Positions 8,483 to 17,199 of a DNA stretch of 64,000 nt are shown piece after piece (position 1 is the first letter of the stretch; every line of letters begins with the position of its first letter). This DNA is from Brevibacterium sanguinis (GTDB lineage Bacteria; Actinomycetota; Actinomycetes; Actinomycetales; Brevibacteriaceae), in the NCBI RefSeq assembly GCF_003315415.1, contig NZ_QNSB01000001.1, positions 372,001-436,000 of the forward strand, written 5' to 3'. The position numbers and the translations under genes are program-made. The notes under the pieces were generated by a model. The model did no database searches. It saw only the letters and a program-made list of their open reading frames with translations, and was not told where the DNA came from.

Positions 8483-9958
8483 ATGTCACGCACTTTGGCC
8501 GAGAAGGTCTGGGCCGATCACGTCGTCTCTCAGGGCGAGGACGGTGCGCCGGATCTCATCTACATCGATCTCCACCTCGTCCACGAGGTGACGAGCCCGC
8601 AGGCCTTCGACGGACTCCGTCACGCCGGGCGCCCCGTGCGCCGCCCCGACCTGACGATCGCCACCGAGGACCACAACACCCCGACCTGGGACATCGACAA
8701 GCCGATCGCCGAACCGACCTCGCGCACGCAGATCGACACCCTGCGGAAGAACGCGGAGGAGTTCGGCATCCGCCTGCACAGCCTCGGCGACGCCGAGCAG
8801 GGGATCGTCCACGTCGTCGGCCCGCAGCTGGGCCTGACCCAGCCCGGCACGACCGTGGTCTGCGGCGACTCCCACACCTCGACCCACGGCGCCTTCGGGG
8901 CGCTGGCCTTCGGCATCGGCACCTCCGAGGTAGAGCACGTGCTCGCCACCCAGACGCTCAGCCTCAAGCCCTTCAAGACGATGTCGATCACCGTCGACGG
9001 CGAACTGCCCGAGGGCTCGAGCGCGAAGGACATCATCCTCGCCATCATCGCGAAGATCGGCACCGGCGGCGGACAGGGCTATGTCCTCGAATACCGCGGC
9101 TCGGCCATCCGCGCGCTGTCGATGGAGGCGCGGATGACGATCTGCAACATGTCGATCGAGGCCGGTGCGCGCGCCGGCATGGTCGCCCCCGACGAGACCA
9201 CCTTCGAGTACGTCAAGGGCCGCCCCCACGCCCCCCAGGGCGAGGACTGGGACGCCGCCGTCGAGTACTGGAAGACCCTCTACACCGACGAGGACGCGGT
9301 CTTCGACGCCGAGGTGGTGCTCAAGGCCGAGGACATCGAGCCGTTCGTGACCTGGGGGACCAACCCCGGCCAAGGCCTGCCGCTGTCGGCCTCCGTGCCC
9401 GACCCCGACGACTTCGCCGACGAGAACGACAAGGTCGCCGCCCGCAACGCCCTGGCCTACATGGGACTGACCCCGGGCACCCCGCTGCGCGAGATCGCCG
9501 TCGACACCGTGTTCCTCGGCTCGTGCACGAACTCGCGGATCGAGGACCTCCGGGCCGCCGCCGAGGTGGTCCGGGGCCGGAAGAAGGCCGAGGGTGTGCG
9601 CTTCATGGTCGTCCCCGGCTCCGCCAAGGTCCGCCTGCAGGCCGAGGCCGAGGGCCTCGACCGGATCTTCAAGGACTTCGGCGGGGAATGGCGCTTCGCC
9701 GGCTGCTCGATGTGCCTGGGCATGAATCCGGACCAGCTGGCCGAGGGGGAGCGCTGCGCCTCGACCTCCAACCGCAACTTCGAGGGCCGCCAGGGCAAGG
9801 GCGGGCGGACCCACCTCGTGTCCCCACTGGTGGCCGCGGCCACCGCCGTCAGGGGGACGCTGTCCTCCCCGGCCGACGTCGCCGACGTGCCGCGCGACGC
9901 CGAGCCCGTGAAGTGGGACCCCAGCCAGGGGCTGACCCTGACCACGTCGAACGCCTGA
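8483..9958 (+). CDS. leuC: 3-isopropylmalate dehydratase large subunit
   Basis: Aconitase-family subunit, 491 residues, which with LeuD converts 2-isopropylmalate to 3-isopropylmalate in leucine synthesis. The conserved [20 protein letters not shown] segment is present, and the three [4Fe-4S] cysteines lie in GSCTNSR (about 347) and GCSMCLGMN (about 407 and 410). The ATG at 8483 is chosen from a longer open frame because GGGAGGA ends two to three bases before it and because [10 protein letters not shown] is the usual LeuC N-terminus. leuD follows after 26 bases. Expression is probably controlled by the divergent IclR regulator. Confidence 0.97.
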   Translation: MSRTLAEKVWADHVVSQGEDGAPDLIYIDLHLVHEVTSPQAFDGLRHAGRPVRRPDLTIATEDHNTPTWDIDKPIAEPTSRTQIDTLRKNAEEFGIRLHSLGDAEQGIVHVVGPQLGLTQPGTTVVCGDSHTSTHGAFGALAFGIGTSEVEHVLATQTLSLKPFKTMSITVDGELPEGSSAKDIILAIIAKIGTGGGQGYVLEYRGSAIRALSMEARMTICNMSIEAGARAGMVAPDETTFEYVKGRPHAPQGEDWDAAVEYWKTLYTDEDAVFDAEVVLKAEDIEPFVTWGTNPGQGLPLSASVPDPDDFADENDKVAARNALAYMGLTPGTPLREIAVDTVFLGSCTNSRIEDLRAAAEVVRGRKKAEGVRFMVVPGSAKVRLQAEAEGLDRIFKDFGGEWRFAGCSMCLGMNPDQLAEGERCASTSNRNFEGRQGKGGRTHLVSPLVAAATAVRGTLSSPADVADVPRDAEPVKWDPSQGLTLTTSNA

Positions 9959-9984
9959 GCCACGCCCGAGGAGACCTGACAACC

Positions 9985-10584
9985 ATGGAAGCTTTCACCA
10001 CTCACACCGGCATCGGCGTGCCCCTGCGCCGCTCGAACGTCGACACCGACCAGATCATCCCCGCGAAGTTCCTCAAGCGGGTCACCCGCACCGGGTTCGA
10101 GGACGCGCTGTTCTACCGCTGGCGCACCGCCGAGGACTTCGTCCTCAACGATCCGGACTTCGCGGCCGGCTCCGTGCTCGTGGCCGGTCCGGACTTCGGC
10201 ACGGGCTCGTCGCGTGAGCATGCCGTCTGGGCGCTCAAGGACTACGGCTTCAGGGTCGTGCTGTCGTCGCGCTTCGGCGACATCTTCCGCGGCAACGCCG
10301 GCAAGGAGGGACTGCTCGCCGCCCAGCTCAAGCAGGACGACATCGAGCTCATCTGGAAGATCCTCGAGAACCATCCCGGGACGTCGATCACGGTCGATCT
10401 GGGTGAGAAAACCGTCACGTGCGACACGGTCACCGTGTCGTTCCAGATCGACGACTACACGCGCTGGCGCCTGCTCGAGGGCTACGACGACATCAGCCTG
10501 ACCCTGGCGAAAGAGGAGCTCATCGCCGATTTCGAGGCGAAGCGGCCGGGCTTCAAGCCCCGCACCCTGCCCGCCCGGACCTGA
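9985..10584 (+). CDS. leuD: 3-isopropylmalate dehydratase small subunit
   Basis: The 199-residue swivel-domain partner of LeuC. The N-terminal [22 protein letters not shown], the [17 protein letters not shown] active-site segment and the [16 protein letters not shown]-terminal stretch are typical. The ATG has GAGGAG about eleven bases upstream. The length matches the family. It is the second gene of the leuCD operon; after it come 160 bases with no gene, which hold a short CCGGGG-A-CCCCGG palindrome and the murA upstream region. Confidence 0.97.
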   Translation: MEAFTTHTGIGVPLRRSNVDTDQIIPAKFLKRVTRTGFEDALFYRWRTAEDFVLNDPDFAAGSVLVAGPDFGTGSSREHAVWALKDYGFRVVLSSRFGDIFRGNAGKEGLLAAQLKQDDIELIWKILENHPGTSITVDLGEKTVTCDTVTVSFQIDDYTRWRLLEGYDDISLTLAKEELIADFEAKRPGFKPRTLPART

Positions 10585-10744
10585 TCCGGGGACCCCGGTG
10601 AGGAGGGCTCGGCGCTGAGGAGGGCGCAGCGGCACCTGCGCTAGTCTTGGACGAGTTCGCAATCGTCGGCGGCGACCAGGTCGTCGCAGACGTCCGCGCT
10701 CGTCAGCGGTGAGTGCGCTGTCCAAGAGTGACGCAGGGAGAGAT

Positions 10745-12061
10745 ATGCTCGAAGTTCGCGGCGGGAACCCGCTCGGTGGAACCGTCCAGGTCCGCGGTGC
10801 CAAGAACCTGGTGCCCAAGGCCATGGTCGCCTCCCTCCTGGGAGACACCCCCTCGGTGCTGCGCGGGGTGCCGAAGATCAGGGACGTGGAGATCGTCACC
10901 GGCCTGCTCGAACTTCACGGAGTGCGCGTCACGCCCGGACCCGACGGCGATCAGCCCGACGGTGAGCTCCACCTCGACCCCTACGACGTCGCCCAGGGAT
11001 CGATCGTCGACATCGACGCCCACGCCGGTTCCTCGCGGATCCCGATCCTCTTCTGCGGTCCGCTGCTCCACCGGCTCGGCCAGGCCTTCATCCCCGACCT
11101 CGGCGGATGCCACATCGGCGACCGTCCGATCAACTTCCACCTCGACGTGCTGCGGAAGTTCGGCGCCGAGGTGGACAAGACCCCGGGCGGCATCATGCTC
11201 AAGGCCGAGAGCCGGCTGCAGGGCACGAAGGTCAAGCTGCCCTTCCCGTCCGTGGGCGCCACCGAGCAGGTCCTCCTCACCGCCGTCCGCGCCGACGGGG
11301 TGACCGAGCTGCGCAACGCGGCCATCGAACCCGAGATCATGGACCTCATCGCCCTGCTCCAGAAGATGGGCGCGATCATCACCGTCGACACCGACCGCGT
11401 CGTGCGCATCGAAGGCGTCGAGAGCCTCGGCGGATTCGTCCACCGGGCGCTGCCCGACCGCAACGAGACCGCCTCCTGGGCGTGCGCGGCGCTGGCCACC
11501 GGCGGCGACATCGTCGTCGAGGGCGCCTCGCAGCCCGAGCTCATCACCTTCCTCAACGTCTTCCGCAAGATCGGCGGCGAGTTCGACGTCTCGGAGACCG
11601 GCATCCGCTTCCGCCATCCCGGCGGGCGGCTCTCGTCCTTCGCCCTGGAGACCGACGTCCACCCGGGCTTCATGACCGACTGGCAGCAGCCCCTCGTCGT
11701 CGCGATGACCCAGGCCGAAGGGCTGTCGATCATCCACGAGACCGTCTACGAGAACCGCTTCGGGTTCACCGACGCGCTCGTCGAGATGGGGGCGAAGATC
11801 CAGCTCTACCGCGAATGCCTCGGCGGCACCCCCTGCCGATTCGGGCGGCGCAACTACAAGCACTCGGCCGTGGTCTCCGGCCCCACCGAGTTGCACGGCG
11901 CCCGCATCGACGTCCCCGACCTCCGCGGCGGCTTCAGCCACCTCATCGCCGCACTGGCCGCTCGCGGGACCTCCGAGGTGCACGGGATCGAGCTCATCAA
12001 CCGCGGATACGAGAACTTCCTCGACAAGCTCCTGGCCCTGGGGGCCGAGGTCGCGGCATGA
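10745..12061 (+). CDS. murA: UDP-N-acetylglucosamine 1-carboxyvinyltransferase
   Basis: EPSP-synthase-fold enzyme of 438 residues that transfers enolpyruvate from PEP to UDP-GlcNAc, the first committed cytoplasmic step of peptidoglycan synthesis. VRGAKNLVPKAMVASLL near residues 16-32 and GGCHIGDRPINFH near 120 are diagnostic. The fosfomycin-reactive cysteine is present (Cys122), unlike the Asp of mycobacterial MurA. The ATG at 10745 follows a GGGAG and gives the usual N-terminus; an in-frame GTG at 10709 would add twelve residues. The gene overlaps plsC by four bases (ATGA), giving a murA-plsC-gpsA unit. Confidence 0.95.
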   Translation: MLEVRGGNPLGGTVQVRGAKNLVPKAMVASLLGDTPSVLRGVPKIRDVEIVTGLLELHGVRVTPGPDGDQPDGELHLDPYDVAQGSIVDIDAHAGSSRIPILFCGPLLHRLGQAFIPDLGGCHIGDRPINFHLDVLRKFGAEVDKTPGGIMLKAESRLQGTKVKLPFPSVGATEQVLLTAVRADGVTELRNAAIEPEIMDLIALLQKMGAIITVDTDRVVRIEGVESLGGFVHRALPDRNETASWACAALATGGDIVVEGASQPELITFLNVFRKIGGEFDVSETGIRFRHPGGRLSSFALETDVHPGFMTDWQQPLVVAMTQAEGLSIIHETVYENRFGFTDALVEMGAKIQLYRECLGGTPCRFGRRNYKHSAVVSGPTELHGARIDVPDLRGGFSHLIAALAARGTSEVHGIELINRGYENFLDKLLALGAEVAA

Positions 12062-12798
12062 GCGGCGACGCACTCGTCTCCTTCGACCCGGCCGCGGTGC
12101 GCTCCCAGCGCCGCGTCGCCTTCGCCGTCGCGACGACCGCCTACGGCGCCTTCCGGCTGACGTCGAAGATCAGGGTGGAGAACCCGGAGAACCTGCCGCA
12201 GCGCACCGGCGCGATCGTCGCGGCGTACCACTCCAACCACCTCGACCCGATCCTCGTCGGGCTCGCCGTGTGGCGCAACGGGCGGCTGCCGCACTTCCTC
12301 GCGAAGTCGAGCCTGTTCAGCGGTGCGCTCGGCGCGGTGCTCAAAGGACTCGGGCAGATCCCGGTGCTGCGCGCCTCGGCGCAGGCGGGGGACTCGCTCG
12401 AGTACGCCAAGGAGGCCCTGCGGCGCGGGGAGGTCGTCGTCATCTACCCCGAGGGAACGCTGACGAAGGACGAGGAGTTCTGGCCCCAGCACTTCAAGAC
12501 CGGCACCGCCCGGCTCGCCCTCGAGACCGCCGCCCCGATCATCCCCGTCGCCCACTGGGGCCTCGAGGAGGTCAAACCGCGGGGACGGATGGTGCCGCGG
12601 CCCAGGCCGTTGCGCCACACCTCGGTGGTCCGGTTCGGCGAGCCGATCGAGTACCACGACCTGTGGCAGTCCCGTGAGGACAACCGGTCGAAGACGATCC
12701 TCACCCGCCGACTGACGAACACGATCGCGGCCATGGTCGCCGACCTCTCCGGCCGCCCGCTCCCACAGAGATTCATGACCGAGGAGGTAGGCGAGTGA
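12058..12798 (+). CDS. plsC: 1-acyl-sn-glycerol-3-phosphate acyltransferase (PlsC-like)
   Basis: A 246-residue lysophospholipid acyltransferase-family protein, acylating lysophosphatidate on the inner face of the membrane. The catalytic HX4D motif is HSNHLD near residues 59-64, and the motif III YPEGTLT lies near 139. A GKGLGQIPVLR-like motif II segment and the VAHWG segment are also in place. It starts with the ATG overlapping the murA stop and overlaps gpsA, so its product and the GpsA product, which makes glycerol-3-phosphate, act in the same phospholipid pathway. The exact acyl acceptor is by family only. Confidence 0.9.
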   Translation: MSGDALVSFDPAAVRSQRRVAFAVATTAYGAFRLTSKIRVENPENLPQRTGAIVAAYHSNHLDPILVGLAVWRNGRLPHFLAKSSLFSGALGAVLKGLGQIPVLRASAQAGDSLEYAKEALRRGEVVVIYPEGTLTKDEEFWPQHFKTGTARLALETAAPIIPVAHWGLEEVKPRGRMVPRPRPLRHTSVVRFGEPIEYHDLWQSREDNRSKTILTRRLTNTIAAMVADLSGRPLPQRFMTEEVGE

Positions 12799-13808
12799 GC
12801 ATGCCGAGGACCGCAGTGCTGGGTGCGGGATCATGGGGCACGACGTACGCCGCCGTCATCGCCGATGCCGGGTTCCCGGTCACCCTCTGGGCCCGGCGCG
12901 ACGACGTCGCCGAGGAGATCAACACGTCCCGCACCAACTCCCGCTACCTGGGGCGGCGTCGACTGCCGGAGCTGCTCACCGCCACCAGCGACGACATCGC
13001 CGCCGTCACCGACGCCGAGGTGATCATCCTCGCCGTTCCCGCCCAGACCCTGCGCGCGAACCTCGGCCGGTGGAAGCCGCACCTGCGTCCCGGCGTCCGC
13101 CTCGTCAGCCTGATGAAGGGCATCGAGGTCGAGACCGGCAGGCGCATGTCCGAGCTCATCGCCGAGGTCGCGGAGGTCGACTCCTCGCGGATCGCCGTCG
13201 TCTCCGGACCCAACCTCGCCCGCGAGATCGCCGACCGCCAGCCCACGGCCACCGTCGTCGCCTCGGAGAGCATCGAGACCGCCGAGGTGGTCGCCGAGCT
13301 GTCCGCGAACTCCTACTTCCGTCCCTACACGAACACCGACGTCGTCGGCGTCGAGATGGGCGGGGCCGTGAAGAACGTCATCGCCCTGGCCGTGGGGATC
13401 GCCGACGGGCAGAGCCTCGGCGACAACTCGAAGGCCTCGATCATCACCCGCGGACTCGCCGAGACCTCACGGCTGGCCGTGGCGATGGGCGCCGAGGCGC
13501 ACACGCTCTCAGGGCTCGCCGGGCTCGGCGACCTCGTCGCCACCTGCGCCTCGCCGCTGTCGCGCAATCGCACCTTCGGCCGTCACCTCGGCGAGGGGAT
13601 GAGCCTCGAGGACGTCATCGCGCACACCTCGCAGACGGCGGAAGGCGTGAAGTCGGCCCCCGCCGTCCTCGCACTGGGGAGGAAGCACGGCGTCGACCTG
13701 CCGATCACCGAATCCGTCTGCGCCGTCCTCGCCGGTCGGCTCAGGGTTGACGAACTCGCGGCTTTGCTGTTGTCTCGGAAGCGTAAGCACGAAGGACCCA
13801 CCGCCTGA
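12795..13808 (+). CDS. gpsA: Glycerol-3-phosphate dehydrogenase [NAD(P)+]
   Basis: A 337-residue Rossmann-fold enzyme reducing dihydroxyacetone phosphate to sn-glycerol-3-phosphate for phospholipid synthesis. The nucleotide-binding GAGSWGTTYA is near residue 9, SGPNLAREIA near 138, the catalytic Lys is in GGAVKNVIALAVG near 193 and NSKASIITRGLAE follows. The GTG at 12795 is preferred over an ATG two codons later because GAGGAGGT lies six bases before it. It overlaps plsC by four bases. The PEBP-family gene follows 11 bases after its stop. Confidence 0.96.
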   Translation: MSMPRTAVLGAGSWGTTYAAVIADAGFPVTLWARRDDVAEEINTSRTNSRYLGRRRLPELLTATSDDIAAVTDAEVIILAVPAQTLRANLGRWKPHLRPGVRLVSLMKGIEVETGRRMSELIAEVAEVDSSRIAVVSGPNLAREIADRQPTATVVASESIETAEVVAELSANSYFRPYTNTDVVGVEMGGAVKNVIALAVGIADGQSLGDNSKASIITRGLAETSRLAVAMGAEAHTLSGLAGLGDLVATCASPLSRNRTFGRHLGEGMSLEDVIAHTSQTAEGVKSAPAVLALGRKHGVDLPITESVCAVLAGRLRVDELAALLLSRKRKHEGPTA

Positions 13809-13819
13809 AGGAGACACCC

Positions 13820-14353
13820 ATGAGCGCCAACTCACCGTTCTTCAACCTCCCGGAACTTCCCACCTTCACCCTCACGAGCACCGACGTCTCCGACGGTGAG
13901 GTCCTGCCGGCGGCGCAGCTCTCGGGCATCATGGGAGTCCCCGGCGGTGAGGACAGGTCGCCGCAGCTGTCCTGGTCCGGCTTCCCCGCGGAGACCCAGG
14001 CCTTCGCGGTGACCTGCTACGATCCGGATGCTCCCACGGGATCGGGATTCTGGCACTGGGTCGTCACCGACCTCGACGCCTCCACCACGTCGCTGCCCAC
14101 GGACGCGGGCAACCCCGCGGCCGACCTGCTCCCCGCGGGCACCGTGACCCTGCGCAACGACGCCGGAGAACCGCGCTTCATCGGCGCCGCTCCGCCTGCC
14201 GGACACGGACCGCACCGCTACTTCTTCATCGTCACCGCCCTGTCCGAGAAGCTCGGCCTCGACGAGTCCGCCTCTCCCGCCTACGCCGGATTCACCATGT
14301 TCTTCAAGGGCATCGGGCGGGCGTGGCTGGAGTGCACCTACGAGGCCTCCTGA
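13820..14353 (+). CDS. YbhB/YbcL-type PEBP family protein
   Basis: A 177-residue phosphatidylethanolamine-binding-protein (Raf kinase inhibitor-like) family member. Visible motifs are SPQLSWSGFPAETQAFAVTCYDPDAP, the FWHWVVTDLD segment and GPHRYFFIVTALS. No signal peptide is seen, so it is predicted to be cytoplasmic. Bacterial members have no settled function. A GAAGGAG Shine-Dalgarno lies seven bases before the ATG. It may be co-transcribed with gpsA, from which it is separated by 11 bases. Confidence 0.92.
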   Translation: MSANSPFFNLPELPTFTLTSTDVSDGEVLPAAQLSGIMGVPGGEDRSPQLSWSGFPAETQAFAVTCYDPDAPTGSGFWHWVVTDLDASTTSLPTDAGNPAADLLPAGTVTLRNDAGEPRFIGAAPPAGHGPHRYFFIVTALSEKLGLDESASPAYAGFTMFFKGIGRAWLECTYEAS

Positions 14354-14411
14354 GCTAGAGTTTTCGAGTCCGCGCACTCGAGCCCGGACCCGCAGTCGAC
14401 CAAGGACAGAT

Positions 14412-15527
14412 ATGCCAGACACCGATCCCCGGCCACTCGTCGCAGTTCTCTTCGGGGGACGATCCAGCGAACACTCCGTCAGCTGCGTCACCGCCGCCGG
14501 CGTGATCGGTGCGATCGACGAGAGCGCCTACCGGGTGCTGCCCATCGGGATCACGAGGACCGGAGTCTGGCGCATCGTCGACGACTGGGCGGACATGCGC
14601 TTCGACCCGGCGAACATGCCCGAGGTGACCGAGAACGGCACCGAGGTGATCCCGCACGTCTCGGCCACCGGAGCCCCGCTGCTCCAGCGCGACGGATCCG
14701 GGACCGTGACCGAGCTCGATCCCGTCGACGTGTTCTTCCCGCTGCTGCACGGGCAGTTCGGTGAGGACGGGACGATCCAGGGCCTGTTCGAGCTCAGCGG
14801 CACCGCGTTCGTCGGCTCCGGCGTGTTCGCCTCGGCGGCGAGCATGGACAAGCACTACACGAAATCGCTCCTGGCCCAGGCCGGCGTCCCCACCTGCCCG
14901 TGGGAGCTCGTCACCGCGGCGATGTGGGACGCGAACCGCGGCGACGCCGAGGAGCGGGTCGCGGGCCTGGGGTTCCCCGTCTTCGTCAAGCCCGCCCGGG
15001 CCGGCTCGTCGATGGGGGTCAGCCGGGTCGAGTCGGCCGCCGGCCTCGAGGCGGCGCTGCGGTCCGCGTTCGAGCACGACACGAAGGTCATCGTCGAACC
15101 CCAGGTGATCGGCCGGGAGATCGAATGCGCCGTGCTCGGGTCGCTCCACGACGCCGAGGTGCGCACCTCGCTGCCGGGGGAGATCGAGGTTTCCGGCGAT
15201 CACGACTTCTACGACTTCGAGGCGAAGTACCTCGACCTCGCCGACGCCGAGCTGACATGCCCCGCCCGCATCGACGAGGCGACGACCGCACGCATCCGCG
15301 AGCTCTCCGCCCAGGTGTTCCAGCTCTTCGACTGCACGGGGCTGTCCCGGGTCGACACCTTCGTCACCGGGGAAGGCGAGGTGCTCATCAACGAGATCAA
15401 CACCCTGCCCGGGTTCACCCCCACCTCGGCGTACCCCTTCATGTGGGCCCACTCGGGCCTCGACTACCCGCAGCTGATCAGCGAGCTCATCGCCATCGCC
15501 CAGCGCGACCACGCCCGCGGGCGCTGA
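14412..15527 (+). CDS. ddl: D-alanine--D-alanine ligase
   Basis: ATP-grasp ligase, 371 residues, joining two D-alanines for peptidoglycan. The N-terminal VAVLFGGRSSEHSVSCVTA, the phosphate-binding KPARAGSSMGVSRV near residue 195, EIECAVLG near 237 and the C-terminal LINEINTLPGFT Mg-binding segment are present. The ATG follows AAGGACA by a few bases. It lies 58 bases after the PEBP gene, and TAGAGT at 14355-14360 could be its own -10 box. Its 3' end faces the convergent DUF3515 gene with only 15 bases between them. Confidence 0.97.
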   Translation: MPDTDPRPLVAVLFGGRSSEHSVSCVTAAGVIGAIDESAYRVLPIGITRTGVWRIVDDWADMRFDPANMPEVTENGTEVIPHVSATGAPLLQRDGSGTVTELDPVDVFFPLLHGQFGEDGTIQGLFELSGTAFVGSGVFASAASMDKHYTKSLLAQAGVPTCPWELVTAAMWDANRGDAEERVAGLGFPVFVKPARAGSSMGVSRVESAAGLEAALRSAFEHDTKVIVEPQVIGREIECAVLGSLHDAEVRTSLPGEIEVSGDHDFYDFEAKYLDLADAELTCPARIDEATTARIRELSAQVFQLFDCTGLSRVDTFVTGEGEVLINEINTLPGFTPTSAYPFMWAHSGLDYPQLISELIAIAQRDHARGR

Positions 15528-15542
15528 GGCCGCGGGCAGGGC

Positions 15543-16067
15543 TCAGCCCTCGAGGTCCTCGGCACCGACGCATCTCGCCTCGGCGGGCATCCGCTCGAGC
15601 GCGGGGGACACGGAGGCGAGCACATCGGCACCCGGTCCGGCCTTGCGGTTGACGAGCACCTCGACGGCGGGGGTGCGGCCGTAGCTGGTGAACTGCCAGG
15701 TGTCGCCGTCCTCGGAGGGGCGCGAGATCCAGTCGACGTCGCCCACGCTCACGCAGGGATCGGTCGTCGGCCCGGGAGGCGTGACGCCGCAGCGCAGGAC
15801 CGCGACGCTCGGATCCCCCCACGCCTTCGTCGCCTGCGAGGAGGTCTTGCGCTCCTTCTCCCCGGAGACCTCGTCGGGCAGACTGAGCATGATGTCCGCG
15901 CACAGCGGGTTCTGCGCATCCGGGGCCGGCTCGACGATGACCGTCGGCGCGCAGCCGGCGAGACCGGCGACCCCCGCGAGGATTCCCGCCATCAGCGCCC
16001 GGCGGCTCCCGGGACGCGCCGATCGGCTCCGGTTCGGGGAGGGCGCAGGGACACGGCGTGAAGTCAT
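15543..16067 (-). CDS. DUF3515 lipoprotein
   Basis: A 174-residue predicted lipoprotein: an Arg-rich N-terminus, a hydrophobic stretch and the lipobox LAGC near residues 36-39, so the mature protein would be anchored outside the membrane at this Cys. The remainder matches the actinobacterial DUF3515 family (cysteines in NPLCADIM, VLRCGVTPPGP and the C-terminal EARCVG). Function is unknown. In many actinobacteria a DUF3515 gene lies next to thiL and ddl as here. The start codon is 33 bases from the divergent thiL start, and TACGGT sits six bases upstream of the ATG, which suggests a leaderless mRNA. Confidence 0.85.
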   Translation of the reverse strand: MTSRRVPAPSPNRSRSARPGSRRALMAGILAGVAGLAGCAPTVIVEPAPDAQNPLCADIMLSLPDEVSGEKERKTSSQATKAWGDPSVAVLRCGVTPPGPTTDPCVSVGDVDWISRPSEDGDTWQFTSYGRTPAVEVLVNRKAGPGADVLASVSPALERMPAEARCVGAEDLEG

Positions 16068-16073
16068 GGTTCT

Positions 16074-16079
16074 ACCGTA
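16074..16079 (-). promoter_or_regulatory. Candidate -10 box TACGGT, leaderless start of DUF3515 gene
   Basis: On the minus strand TACGGT ends exactly six bases before the ATG, within the 33-base divergent gap shared with thiL. Confidence 0.5.
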
Positions 16080-16088
16080 TCTCCCGGA

Positions 16089-16094
16089 TAACCT
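16089..16094 (+). promoter_or_regulatory. Candidate -10 box TAACCT, leaderless start of thiL
   Basis: TAACCT ends exactly six bases before the thiL ATG at 16101; no Shine-Dalgarno is visible. Confidence 0.5.
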
Positions 16095-16100
16095 TGGACC

Positions 16101-17198
16101 ATGACCCGACTGTCCGAACTTGGCGAATCACACGTCCTCTCCCGCATCCTCGGCCACAACCGCGACGGGGCGCACGTGATCGTCGGACCGGGGGACGATG
16201 CGGCGGTCACCGCGCTGAGCGGGAACCTCGTGTCGACGGCCGACATGCTCGTCGAGAACGAGGACTTCACCCGCGACTGGCTCGACTGGCACCGGCTGGG
16301 CATCAAGGCGGCCGCCCAGAACCTCGCCGACGTCTGCGCGATGGGAGCCGTGCCCCACGGACTGCTCGTCTCCCTGGCCGTGCCGGATGACACGGACATC
16401 GCGGATCTCGAGGCCCTGTTCACCGGCATCCTCGCCGAGGCCTCCCGTGCCGGGTCCGAACTCGGCTGCGAGGTGCCGATCGTCGGGGGCGACCTGTCCT
16501 CGTCCGGGCTCATCGTCGTCGCGATCACCGCCCTGGGGACGGTCGGGCCCGGCGCGGCGCTCACCCGGTCCGGCGCCCGGCCGGGGGACGCGATCCATCT
16601 CGCGGGAACCGTCGGCCGCGCGGCCGCCGGGCTCGATCTGCTCTTCGCCCGGGACGAGCTCAGGGAACGCGCACTGAGCGAGATCACCGCGCCGGACCCC
16701 GCCTCGACCGTGCGCTCGCGGCTCACCGACACCGGTGAGCCGGAACTGGCCCGACTCATCGCCGCACAGCTGGCCGCGCAGCCCGACTATGCCGCGGTCC
16801 CGCGGATGGCAGGGCGCGCCTCGGCGATGATCGATGTCTCCGACGGACTGAGCACCGATCTGCGTCGCATCGCCGACGCCTCCGGGGTTCATGCGGCGCT
16901 CGAGAGCGCAGCCCTGGACGAACTCGTCGACGACCTCATGCCGGCAGTCCGGTTCCTCTTCGGCGACGGCACGGATGCCGAGGATCGCGCGGCACCCGGA
17001 TCCGCGGCGGCACGGAGGGAATTCGCCCTCGAGTGGGTGCTCAACGGGGGAGAGGACCACGGGTTCGTGGCGACCGCCGCGCCGGACCTGCCGCCTCCGG
17101 TAGGCTGGCGGAGAATCGGAGAGGTGACGGCCGGCAGCGGACTCAGCCTCGACGGCGACGACCTGCCGACGAGCGGTTTCAGCCATTTCGGGAAGTGA
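16101..17198 (+). CDS. thiL: Thiamine-monophosphate kinase
   Basis: PurM/AIR-synthase-fold kinase, 365 residues, that phosphorylates thiamine monophosphate to the diphosphate cofactor in the cytoplasm. The N-terminal GPGDDAAV near residues 30-37, TADMLVENEDF, the KAAAQNLADVCAMGA helix, IVGGDLSSS and the DVSDGLSTDLRRIA segment near 248 are diagnostic. It is some 40 residues longer than E. coli ThiL, mainly from an acidic and alanine-rich stretch near residues 290-310 (DGTDAEDRAAPGSAAA). The gene starts a run thiL-DAK2-recG-rsmD; the DAK2 gene follows after one base. Confidence 0.94.
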   Translation: MTRLSELGESHVLSRILGHNRDGAHVIVGPGDDAAVTALSGNLVSTADMLVENEDFTRDWLDWHRLGIKAAAQNLADVCAMGAVPHGLLVSLAVPDDTDIADLEALFTGILAEASRAGSELGCEVPIVGGDLSSSGLIVVAITALGTVGPGAALTRSGARPGDAIHLAGTVGRAAAGLDLLFARDELRERALSEITAPDPASTVRSRLTDTGEPELARLIAAQLAAQPDYAAVPRMAGRASAMIDVSDGLSTDLRRIADASGVHAALESAALDELVDDLMPAVRFLFGDGTDAEDRAAPGSAAARREFALEWVLNGGEDHGFVATAAPDLPPPVGWRRIGEVTAGSGLSLDGDDLPTSGFSHFGK

Positions 17199-17199
17199 C

